Below, one piece after another: positions 46,124 to 53,431 of a stretch of 64,000 bases of DNA; the first letter of the stretch is position 1; each line of letters begins with the position of its first letter. The stretch is from Arthrobacter humicola (GTDB taxonomy: Bacteria > Actinomycetota > Actinomycetes > Actinomycetales > Micrococcaceae). Under the pieces are notes generated by a model, which saw nothing but the letters and a program-made list of their open reading frames with translations, searched no databases and was not told the origin of the DNA. A program made the position numbers and the translations under genes. Where the stretch lies: positions 806,001 through 870,000 of the forward strand of contig NZ_JAFKON010000001.1 in NCBI RefSeq assembly GCF_022803015.1, read 5' to 3'.

Positions 46124-46471
46124 CTACTGCCGGACGCGTTGAGCCAGCGAGGCGCTCAGGAACCGCAGTTGAGCCGGGGCCGGCTTTACCACGTGGGCCG
46201 CGTAGCCGGGGTGCTTGCCCAGGAACTTCTTGATGTAGGGACACACCGGAACGATCGTGAGGCCCGCGGCGACAGTCTCATCGAGTGCCTGTGCGGCCAG
46301 CACCCCGGCCAGCCCGCGGCCGCCATATTCCTCGTTGATCTCCGTGTGGTAGAAAATCCGCTGGCCCGCCCCGACGTCGTCCACGTAAGCGGCCTGGCCG
46401 ATCACGGTGCCGGCGTCGAGCACTTCGAAACGGCTGCGCTGCGGGTTGTTACTGATGGTGATCGTGGTCAA
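46124..46471 (-). CDS. Short GNAT-family N-acetyltransferase
   Basis: A 115-residue protein of the short YjdJ/GNAT type: SRFEVLDAGTVIGQAAYVD, then IFYHTEINEEYGGRGLAGVLAAQAL with the acetyl-CoA loop GGRGLA, and VVPCPYIKKFLGKHPGYA-like C-terminal signature (VPVCPYIKKFL). Substrate unknown. Stands alone, convergent with the TMEM175-like gene. Confidence 0.85.
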   Translation of the reverse strand: MTTITISNNPQRSRFEVLDAGTVIGQAAYVDDVGAGQRIFYHTEINEEYGGRGLAGVLAAQALDETVAAGLTIVPVCPYIKKFLGKHPGYAAHVVKPAPAQLRFLSASLAQRVRQ

Positions 46472-46568
46472 TATGGTCTCCTTGAGCGGGCCGGATTGGC
46501 CCGGCAGTCGGGCTTACGGGTGCAGGGCCGGCTGGGCTTGCCAGTATGGGCCTGCCGGAATAGACAGG

Positions 46569-47630
46569 TCAGCCGCGGGGCCGGATGCGGGCATTCGGCA
46601 GGGCCGGGGCCGGGAGAGCTGCGGGGCCGCCGGGCGGGAACGGACCGAACCGCAGGTCGGATGCTCGGCCGCCGGAGCCCGCAGTGCCGGCGTCCTCAGT
46701 GCCGGCGTCCCCAGTGCCGTCGGAGCCCGCAGTGCCGGCGTCCTCAGTGCCGGCGTCCGCGCCGATCTCGGACTGCCACTGGGTCCTGTACGCGACGATC
46801 TCCTCATGGCTGCGGCCGACGAAGTTCCACCACATCACGATTTTTTCGCCCAGCGGCTCTCCGCCGATCAGGAGAACGCGGGCTCCCTCGCTGCCCGCGA
46901 CCAGGGTCAGGGACCCGTGGCCGACGGGCAGGTACGCGAGGTTGTCCTTCGGGACCGGCTGCCCGTCCAGGGCAAGGTTGCCCGAGTCCACGAGCAGGCC
47001 GTGTTCGAAGGACGCATCTGTTGTGGGCGTCAGCTCCGTCCCCGCTTCGAGCAGGAGCTCGGCACCGAGCAGGGGCGTGTGGGTTGTGACGGGCGAGACG
47101 GACCCGGCGAGCGAGCCCAGGAAGACGCGCACGGTCCAGCCGTTTCCGCTGACCGGCTCCGGACGGTAGTGCTCAAAGGTGGGCGCCATGTGGCGTGCCG
47201 TGTCCGGCAGCGCCACCCACAGCTGCGCGCCGTGCAGGACGGTGGTGTCCGGGGTGGAAAATTCCGAGTGGCTGATGCCGCGGCCGGCGGTCATGAGGTT
47301 CACTTCACCGGGCCGCACCGCTGCGTGGAAACCGGCCGAATCCCGGTGTTCGATCTCGCCTGTGAACAGCCAGCTGACGGTTTGAAGCCCGGTGTGCGGG
47401 TGGCGCGGGACTTTCATGCCGCCGGAATCGCCGACCTGGTCCGGGCCGTAGTGGTCCAGGAAGCACCACGCCCCAATGAGGCTGCGCTGGCGCTGCGGAA
47501 GGGTGCGCCGCACATCCATCGCGCGCGGGCCGCCCAGCGGGACCTGCCGCGGAACCAGGAGTTCGACGCCGGCGAAGGTCCCGTTTGTTTCGCAGAGGAT
47601 TTCCTGGGGCGCGACTTCGGTATTGCTCAT
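46569..47630 (-). CDS. Pirin family protein with repeat insertion
   Basis: A 353-residue bicupin of the pirin family. The N-terminal cupin holds the metal motif PHPHTGLQTVSWL and ends with HSEFS; the C-terminal pirin domain has GEPLGEKIVMWWNFVGRSHEE. Some pirins oxidise quercetin. Near the C-terminus (about residues 290-322) a 16-residue Asp/Ala/Gly/Thr-rich unit occurs twice, encoded by a 48-bp tandem repeat, an insertion not part of the fold. The stretch is likely disordered and variable between strains. Confidence 0.9.
   Translation of the reverse strand: MSNTEVAPQEILCETNGTFAGVELLVPRQVPLGGPRAMDVRRTLPQRQRSLIGAWCFLDHYGPDQVGDSGGMKVPRHPHTGLQTVSWLFTGEIEHRDSAGFHAAVRPGEVNLMTAGRGISHSEFSTPDTTVLHGAQLWVALPDTARHMAPTFEHYRPEPVSGNGWTVRVFLGSLAGSVSPVTTHTPLLGAELLLEAGTELTPTTDASFEHGLLVDSGNLALDGQPVPKDNLAYLPVGHGSLTLVAGSEGARVLLIGGEPLGEKIVMWWNFVGRSHEEIVAYRTQWQSEIGADAGTEDAGTAGSDGTGDAGTEDAGTAGSGGRASDLRFGPFPPGGPAALPAPALPNARIRPRG
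46673..46758. repeat. 48-bp period tandem repeat inside the pirin gene
   Basis: An exact 38-base sequence beginning CGGAGCCCGCAGTGCCGGCG occurs at 46673-46710 and again at 46721-46758. The period of 48 bases equals 16 codons, so gains or losses stay in frame. Confidence 0.85.
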
Positions 47631-47700
47631 GATGACAGCCTAGCTTCGCGCGGTCCGCGGGTCAGCCTTCGCACACGGCCTGACCTTCCAGGACCGGGCC

Positions 47701-48984
47701 TCACATCCAGGCCGAACGGCGCAATGGGGGTTCCGCGCCGCCCGGGCGCTGGACCAGGATCTGGTTCACGCCCGTGATGCCGGCCTCGAAGCCGAGTGCG
47801 CTCGCGGCCATGTAGAGCCGCCACACCCGGGCCCTTCCCAGCCCGGCCAAGCGCACGGCCTCGTCCCAGTGCTCCTCCAGGTTCCGCACCCACGCCCTGA
47901 GCGTCAGGGCATAGTGGGGCCGCAACGCCTCGACGTCGATGATCTCCAGGTCCGCCGATTCGAGTGCCGCGACCATCTCCGAGAGGCTGAGCATCTCGCC
48001 GTCCGGGAATACATAGCGGGGAATGAAGGAGTCAGGGTCCGGCGGGGTCGCGCCGGCGTTCCAGGAAATCGCGTGGTTAAGCAGCCGTCCTCCCGGCCGG
48101 AGCAGGCCTTGCAGGTGGGAAGAATAGTGCTGGATCTGCTCGCGCCCCACATGCTCTGACATGCCGATGGAGCTGATCGCGTCGAACGGCCCGTCCTCCA
48201 CGTCCCGGTAGTCCTGCACCCGGATGTCCACCCGGTCCGTGAGTCCGGCGTCCGCCGCCCGCTTGCGGGCCAGGGCCGCCTGTTCGACCGAGAGCGTCAC
48301 CCCGACGACGTCGGCCCCATAGTGTTGCGCGGCATGCAGCGCCAGGCTGCCCCAACCGCATCCCACGTCCAGCACCCGCATGCCCGGGCGGAGCCCCAAC
48401 TTGCGGCAGACCAGATCGAGCTTGGCGCTCTGGGCGGCGTCAAGCCCGGTCTCCTCCGACTCCCAGACCGCGCACGAGTACACCATGGAAGGGCCCAGGA
48501 CGAGGGCGTAAAAGTCGTTCCCGACGTCGTAATGGTGGGAAATGGCCGCGGCATCGCGCCCCTTGGAATGCCGCCGGCCGTGCCTGCTCACGCGCGCTTC
48601 CTCCGGCGGCGGCGCCGGGTTCGTTCCGAGCGCGCCGAGCCGGACTGCTGTTTTGACCAGCGCGAACACCTCGCCGGGTGTCGGCGGCCGGAACGGGCCG
48701 GGCTCGGCGAACTTTCCCGCCGCACTGATGGCCGCGAAGGCGGCGAAGATGTCGCCGGGTGCCTCGACATCGCCGGCCACGTAGGCACGGCTCAGTCCAA
48801 GCTGCCCTGGGGACCACAGCATCCGTCGAAGTGCCCGCCGGGACCGGAAAACGACGACTGGAGCGTCTTCCGGTCCCGCTTCCGAGCCGTCCCAGGCTTT
48901 CAGCCGCAGGGGGATGCCGTCGGTGCCAAGGATGATCGCCAGCGCGTCGGCCAGCCGTGAAGCCGCATTCGTGGATGCCGTCAT
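47701..48984 (-). CDS. cfa: Cyclopropane-fatty-acyl-phospholipid synthase family methyltransferase
   Basis: A 427-residue SAM-dependent enzyme that adds a methylene group to unsaturated acyl chains in membrane lipids. SAM motif VLDVGCGWGSLALHAAQ (about 195-211), preceded by the family's ISHHYDVGNDFYALVLGPSMVYSCAVW in short segments; SSIGMSEHVG and SFIPRYVFPDGEML follow. An N-terminal domain of about 140 residues is normal. ATG 48984 begins MTASTNAASRLADAL; longer frames are non-coding. Methyl-branching or mycolic-acid-like activity cannot be excluded. Confidence 0.9.
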   Translation of the reverse strand: MTASTNAASRLADALAIILGTDGIPLRLKAWDGSEAGPEDAPVVVFRSRRALRRMLWSPGQLGLSRAYVAGDVEAPGDIFAAFAAISAAGKFAEPGPFRPPTPGEVFALVKTAVRLGALGTNPAPPPEEARVSRHGRRHSKGRDAAAISHHYDVGNDFYALVLGPSMVYSCAVWESEETGLDAAQSAKLDLVCRKLGLRPGMRVLDVGCGWGSLALHAAQHYGADVVGVTLSVEQAALARKRAADAGLTDRVDIRVQDYRDVEDGPFDAISSIGMSEHVGREQIQHYSSHLQGLLRPGGRLLNHAISWNAGATPPDPDSFIPRYVFPDGEMLSLSEMVAALESADLEIIDVEALRPHYALTLRAWVRNLEEHWDEAVRLAGLGRARVWRLYMAASALGFEAGITGVNQILVQRPGGAEPPLRRSAWM

Positions 48985-49184
48985 GTCCAGTGCCTCAATT
49001 CCAGTGCTTCGTCTCCGGTGCTGCGGGCTGAGCCGCGCCAGTTCCAAATCTAAGGGCATGACACGCCCGGCAACCAGAGCTTTGGTTCCGATTCCTTTCC
49101 CCGTCCCCTCACCTCCTCCCCGCACACCACTCCTTCCCAAAGCATCAGCGGCGAACGGCTCTGGCGCGTGGGGGTGCTGTTGCC

Positions 49185-49190
49185 TATGGT
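49185..49190 (+). promoter_or_regulatory. -10 box of a leaderless promoter for the GerW-like gene
   Basis: TATGGT ends seven bases before ATG 49198, so the transcript would start at the start codon. No Shine-Dalgarno sequence is present. Confidence 0.45.
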
Positions 49191-49197
49191 GTGTCCT

Positions 49198-49545
49198 ATG
49201 TCTGAGTCTTTCTCGTCCCTCGTGGACACGTTCAAGAATGTCGGTGTGTCCCGGGCCTACGGGCCCGCCGTGAACATCGCAGGAGAAGAGATCGTCCCGG
49301 TAGCGGTGGTGTCCTTCGGGTTCGGCGGAGGCAGCAGCCCGGAAGACGCCCAGCCCGGCAGCGGCGGAAGTGGAGGCGGGGGCGGCGGCTTCGTCTTGCC
49401 CCTGGGCGTCTACGCCAAGGGCTCCTCGGGCCGCATGACGTTCAGGCCCAACACCGTCGTCCTCCTGGTGGCGCTGGCCCCTCTGGTGTGCGCCGTTGGC
49501 GTTTCGATCCGCGGCATTCTTCGCACCGTCCGTTCCCACCGCTAG
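49198..49545 (+). CDS. GerW/YtfJ-like protein
   Basis: A 115-residue protein of the GerW (Spore_YtfJ) family: IAGEEIVPVAVVSFGFGGGSSPE, a Gly/Ser-rich loop, then GGGFVLPLGVYAKGSSGRM and a C-terminal membrane helix (TVVLLVALAPLVCAVGVSI). In Bacillus the relative serves spore germination, but many non-spore-forming actinobacteria carry it with unknown role. The C-terminal helix suggests membrane attachment. Confidence 0.82.
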   Translation: MSESFSSLVDTFKNVGVSRAYGPAVNIAGEEIVPVAVVSFGFGGGSSPEDAQPGSGGSGGGGGGFVLPLGVYAKGSSGRMTFRPNTVVLLVALAPLVCAVGVSIRGILRTVRSHR

Positions 49546-49656
49546 CACCGCGGCCGCAGGGCCAAGGATTCCCCAAGCCCGTCCGGGCATCGTTGGGTCT
49601 GGCAGCCTGGGTCTCGGGTAGCCCTGTGGTCGGGCGTCGGACGGACTTGATCGACG

Positions 49657-50016
49657 ATGAACTTATTCAGAACTGCATGTGCAGCAAGCCTGGGCGCGGC
49701 GCTCCTGATGACGGGTTGCGGCGCTCCCCCGGCCATACCGGGCCCCACAACCACGGTGACGGCCCCGCCGTCGGTGGTGGTCTTCGATCCGCAGACCAGC
49801 GGCAAGGTTCTGGCCGAGCGGATCAAGGCCCGCGCCAAACCCACGGACCCTGGCGTCACGATCTCCGAAGTGGAGTGCAAGAACTTCCCGGATATCAAGG
49901 TCAACACGCATACCGATTGCCAGATGGTGGTTAACGGTGTCAAACGCGGGTACCGGGCCACGTTCACCGAACGGGACGGACACTACGAAATAAAGGCCCA
50001 GGAACTCACCTGGTAG
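49657..50016 (+). CDS. DUF4333 lipoprotein
   Basis: A 119-residue lipoprotein with a lipobox at Cys21 (LLMTGC), a Thr/Pro linker and a DUF4333 domain (VLAERIKARAKPTDPGVTIS, then VECKNFPDIKVNTHTDCQMVVNG) with two conserved cysteines that probably form a disulfide. Exported and membrane-bound; function unknown. Its 3' end overlaps the small minus-strand gene by 11 bases. Confidence 0.82.
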   Translation: MNLFRTACAASLGAALLMTGCGAPPAIPGPTTTVTAPPSVVVFDPQTSGKVLAERIKARAKPTDPGVTISEVECKNFPDIKVNTHTDCQMVVNGVKRGYRATFTERDGHYEIKAQELTW

Positions 50017-50143
50017 GGGTCACGGCGTAGGACATGGCGGGTTCCCGGTCGTCGTCGGCGTCCACCCAGGCCGCGAAGTCCTTCAGCGACATGAAGCAGT
50101 AGTAGTCGCAATAGCGCAGGTTCTTCTTCTCCGACTTGCTCAT
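50006..50143 (-). CDS. Small 45-residue protein, unknown
   Basis: ATG at 50143 opens a 45-codon frame: MSKSEKKNLRYCDYYCFMSL, then an acidic centre (WVDADDDREP). It has two Cys and five aromatic residues in CDYYCF. Almost every third base is G or C (all but three codons), far stronger than expected by chance, which supports a real gene. Ribosome site is weak. Overlaps the convergent DUF4333 gene by 11 bases and follows the LigD gene on the same strand. Confidence 0.5.
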   Translation of the reverse strand: MSKSEKKNLRYCDYYCFMSLKDFAAWVDADDDREPAMSYAVTPTR

Positions 50144-50210
50144 GCCGGTAATTCGATGCGGGCGCGGTCACGGATGGGCCGGCGGCTGTTGCCTGTCCGC
50201 GCGGGCAGCC

Positions 50211-51236
50211 TCAGCCGCTGTTGCGCGCGCGGCTGGGTTGCACCCGCGGCGGTTCCCCGGGCATCTTCGGGAAGTCCGGCGGGAACGGCATCTCCCCCAG
50301 CCCGGCCTCGATATCCCTGTCCCACCATTCGAGGAGGAGATCGACGGTGCCCGCGCCGCCCGAATGCATGCCCTCCCACGGATCGCCGGTGGCTTTGAGC
50401 CGTTCCGGCACGGTGACGATCGTGAAGGTCGTCGGATCGGCGGACTCGAGCTCCTCCCAGCGGATTGGGCACGACACGGTGGCAGTGGCGAGTGCACGCG
50501 GGCTGTAGGCCCCCGCTATCGTACGGTCACGGTTCGCCTGGTTGAAGTCGGCGAAGATGCGGGCGCCGCGTTCTTCCTTCCACCAGGCGGTGGTTACCTG
50601 GTCGGGCAGGCGCCGCTCGAGTTCGCGCGCCGCCGCGATGACTGCATGCCTCACATCCAGGAACTCCCGGGTCGGCTCGATCGGTGCAAAGACATGGAGC
50701 CCCCGGTTTCCTGAGGTCTTGATGAACGCATCCAGCCCGGCCTCCGCGAGTAAGCGGCGTAGCTCCATCGCGACCGGAACGGCCTCGGCGAACCCGGTAC
50801 CCGGCTGCGGGTCGAGGTCGATCCGCAACTCGTCCGGATTGTCCGGATTTCCGGCCCGGGAGGGCCAGGGGTGGAAGACCACCGTATTCATCTGCACCGC
50901 CCACACCGCGGCGGCGATTTCGTCAATGACAAGCTGGGGATGCGAGCGTCCGCTGGGATAGACGACGTCGACCGAACGGATGAAATCCGGCGCACCCTTG
51001 GGCGGGTTCTTGGAGAAGAACTGCTCGCCGTCCACCGTGTCCTTGAACCGCTGGAGGGTCACCGGCCGGTCCCCGTTCGCCGCCAGGAAGGCATCCCCGA
51101 CGGCCACCATGTACCGGGCCAGGTCCAGCTTGGTCAGTCCCAGGCCGGGCCAGACGACCCTCGCCGGGCTCGACACCCGCAACTCCCGGTCGCCGTGCGG
51201 ACCGCTGACGGTGAGATGGACTTCTTCCTTGGCCAT
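50211..51236 (-). CDS. Stand-alone LigD polymerase (primase-like) domain protein
   Basis: A 341-residue protein equal to the polymerase domain of LigD, used in non-homologous end joining to fill ends with ribonucleotides. The catalytic pair is Asp140-Leu-Asp142 (RIDLDPQPG), with the family motifs KTSGNRGLHVFAPI (His) and IFADFNQANRDRT. Neither ligase nor phosphoesterase domain is attached. Many actinobacteria encode these parts separately; no ku gene lies in this window. Confidence 0.92.
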   Translation of the reverse strand: MAKEEVHLTVSGPHGDRELRVSSPARVVWPGLGLTKLDLARYMVAVGDAFLAANGDRPVTLQRFKDTVDGEQFFSKNPPKGAPDFIRSVDVVYPSGRSHPQLVIDEIAAAVWAVQMNTVVFHPWPSRAGNPDNPDELRIDLDPQPGTGFAEAVPVAMELRRLLAEAGLDAFIKTSGNRGLHVFAPIEPTREFLDVRHAVIAAARELERRLPDQVTTAWWKEERGARIFADFNQANRDRTIAGAYSPRALATATVSCPIRWEELESADPTTFTIVTVPERLKATGDPWEGMHSGGAGTVDLLLEWWDRDIEAGLGEMPFPPDFPKMPGEPPRVQPSRARNSG

Positions 51237-51305
51237 GGGGACAACCTACCCCGGCGGCGGGGACAGTTGAAGAGCGGAACATCCTCCACCGGGCATGATG
51301 GACAC

Positions 51306-51995
51306 ATGACAACGCCCGAGCTCCCGATCACCCTTGACGTCGGCGACGCCGCAGTGTCGGGCGTCTTTGCCGGCCCCGAGGACTCCTTCGCAACCCTGGT
51401 TGTTGCCCACGGCGCCGGGGCGGGAATGGACCATCCCTTCCTTGTGGGCTTCACCCGCGCCCTGAACGAACTCGGCGTCGCCACCCTGCGCTTCAACTTC
51501 CCCTACCGCGAGGCAGGACGAAAATTCCCGGACCGGCCGCCGGCTGCCATCGCCACCTGGCGGGCGGCCATGGCCGCCGCCGCATCCCGTTCCGCGGGCC
51601 GGCCGTTGTGGGCCGCCGGGAAATCGTTCGGCGGGCGCATGGCCTCAATGGCCGTGGCGGAAGGCATGCCGGCTGCCGGGCTGGTCTATCTGGGCTACCC
51701 GCTGCACCCGCCGGGGAAACCGGAAAAGCTCCGCGACGAGCACCTCTATGGGCTGACGCTGCCGATGCTCTTCCTGCAGGGCACGCGGGACACGTTCGCC
51801 ACCCCGGAACTGCTGGAGGCCGTGGCGACCAAAATCGGGCCGTCCGCGACCGTGGAGTGGCGCGAGGGCGGGGACCACTCCTTTGCCGTTGCCGGCGCGA
51901 AGCGCAGTGCCGACGAGGCGGGGGCGTCACTGGCGGCGACGGTCGCCGAATTCCTGAAGACACACGGCGATAATCCGGCGGCCGCGCTCCCCTGA
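51306..51995 (+). CDS. Alpha/beta hydrolase (dienelactone-hydrolase-like)
   Basis: A 229-residue alpha/beta hydrolase of the KANL3/Tex30-like bacterial group. The nucleophile is Ser in GKSFGGRM (about residue 108); the Asp is probably in LQGTRDTFAT and the His in GGDHSFAV. VVAHGAGAGMDHPF forms the oxyanion region. Substrate unknown. Divergent from the LigD polymerase gene, 69 bases apart. Confidence 0.87.
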   Translation: MTTPELPITLDVGDAAVSGVFAGPEDSFATLVVAHGAGAGMDHPFLVGFTRALNELGVATLRFNFPYREAGRKFPDRPPAAIATWRAAMAAAASRSAGRPLWAAGKSFGGRMASMAVAEGMPAAGLVYLGYPLHPPGKPEKLRDEHLYGLTLPMLFLQGTRDTFATPELLEAVATKIGPSATVEWREGGDHSFAVAGAKRSADEAGASLAATVAEFLKTHGDNPAAALP

Positions 51996-52018
51996 CCGGT
52001 CTGGCGTCACGGCCCGGC

Positions 52019-53251
52019 CTAACCGACGTCGCCGAACCGGCCCGCCCCGTGCTGCACGCGCGCCTCGATGGCGTCGGCGGCGGCCACGGCCCCTCCCGCG
52101 CTGCGGACAACATCACGCATCGCGGCCAGGTTGCGCCGGACCTGCGCGTCCGTATGGACCGCGGTGACCGCGGCCCGGAGCGCTTCGGACCCGACGTCCT
52201 CCGGCGCAAGGCGCAGGCCAAGACCCAGTTCTTCCAGCCGGCGGGCGGTGGCCGCCTGTTCCGGCTGCTGGGGCACGGCCACCATTGGGACGGCGTAATA
52301 CAGCGCTTCCATGGTCGAATTCATGCCCGCGTGGGTGATGAAGACGGCGGTCCGGCGCAGTACCTGCAACTGCGGGAAGACCGGCCGGACCCGGATGTTC
52401 GGCGCAATCGTTCCGAGATCGGCCATGCTGGTCTGGTCCCCGACGGCCATCGCGACGTCCCACTCGCTTCCGCCGAAGGCGTCAAGGCACATCCGGAAGA
52501 AGTCCGGCCGGCGGTTCAGCGGGGTGGTGCCCAGCGAGATGAACAACAGCGGTCCCGTTCCCTCACGCTCCCATTCGCCGTCGGTGTCCCGGCCGCCGAC
52601 GCTGGGACCCACAAACCGGAACCGGTCATCGAAGGTCGCCCCCATGGGCTGGAATTCGCGGGGTAGGAACACGATGTTGAACGGCGCAGGCGGACCATCG
52701 AACATCCGCGGTGTCCGCACGCCCTGCCCGGCCGCGAATTCCGCCAGCAATCGGCCCATGGCCAGGGCAACCTTGGCCATCTCATCGGCGCCGTCCGGTG
52801 GCGGGGCAGGCATCAGCGATCTCAGCGAGAAGTGCTCGTTGGTGGCATAGGTGGGCATGAGGGCAATGGCCGGGGCGCCGATCTTTTCCGCCGCCATGCT
52901 GCCGCTGAGCGTCATCGCGTCAAAGCAGATGGCGTCCGGCGGGTCCTGGCGGAGTTGATCGACCAGCGCCGGAAAGCTGGTTCTGAGGTCCTCGAACACG
53001 CGGTGCATGATCGGCAGCATGAGGTGCGCCTGCGCCCTCTGCCCGGGCCCCAAGGAAGGCATCGATGCCATCCAGTTCCCGCCGGACGCGTGAAAGTCCG
53101 CGCCGGCCTTGCGGATCAGCGGTTCAAAGTCGGCGGACGTGAAGTATGTGACCCTGTGCCCCCGGACCACGAGCTCCGCCACCAGCGGCAGGGTCGGGTT
53201 GACGTGTCCGTAGGCGGGAATGGAGACGAACGCAAGGTGCATGGCCATCAC
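52019..53251 (-). CDS. Macrolide-type glycosyltransferase (MGT family, GT1)
   Basis: A 410-residue GT-B enzyme. The N-terminal domain begins LAFVSIPAYGHVNPTLPLVAELVVRGHRVTYF, and the C-terminal nucleotide-sugar motif is FITHAGMNSTMEALYYAVPMVAVPQQPEQ in segments. MGT enzymes inactivate macrolides by glycosylation, but most chromosomal members have other or unknown acceptors. The annotated GTG could be replaced by ATG 53248 or ATG 53242. A 46-base stem-loop region with T-run lies upstream. Confidence 0.88.
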   Translation of the reverse strand: MMAMHLAFVSIPAYGHVNPTLPLVAELVVRGHRVTYFTSADFEPLIRKAGADFHASGGNWMASMPSLGPGQRAQAHLMLPIMHRVFEDLRTSFPALVDQLRQDPPDAICFDAMTLSGSMAAEKIGAPAIALMPTYATNEHFSLRSLMPAPPPDGADEMAKVALAMGRLLAEFAAGQGVRTPRMFDGPPAPFNIVFLPREFQPMGATFDDRFRFVGPSVGGRDTDGEWEREGTGPLLFISLGTTPLNRRPDFFRMCLDAFGGSEWDVAMAVGDQTSMADLGTIAPNIRVRPVFPQLQVLRRTAVFITHAGMNSTMEALYYAVPMVAVPQQPEQAATARRLEELGLGLRLAPEDVGSEALRAAVTAVHTDAQVRRNLAAMRDVVRSAGGAVAAADAIEARVQHGAGRFGDVG

Positions 53252-53280
53252 TCTTCATCGCGTGGCTGATTTTTTTGTTT

Positions 53281-53326
53281 GACGGGCAGGTTTGCCCGGC
53301 CCGGTTGACCGGCCTGTTTGCCCGTC
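53281..53326. repeat. Nested inverted repeat upstream of the glycosyltransferase gene
   Basis: GACGGGCA (53281-53288) pairs with TGCCCGTC (53319-53326); the loop holds an inner stem around CCGG-TTGA-CCGG. Next to it is an unusual T-run (ATTTTTTTG). It sits 30 bases upstream of the glycosyltransferase start, so a regulatory role is possible; as a terminator it lacks the U-run on the right side. Confidence 0.4.
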
Positions 53327-53431
53327 GTCCCGCGGGTCCGGAGGCCCGCCGGCGTCGTGCTCCTTCATCATGCCCCTGTTGACCGCGCGGCGCGAGTGGT
53401 CAGTTGGCAGCGCCGGGCAGCTGGTCAGGCG

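Noticed and set aside
52019-53251. Macrolide resistance by glycosylation
   Set aside because: MGT-family likeness alone does not show macrolide as acceptor; no other resistance or biosynthetic gene is adjacent.
53281-53326. Terminator for hrpB
   Set aside because: It lies more than 100 bases past the stop, and on the minus strand the stem is followed by A's, not T's.
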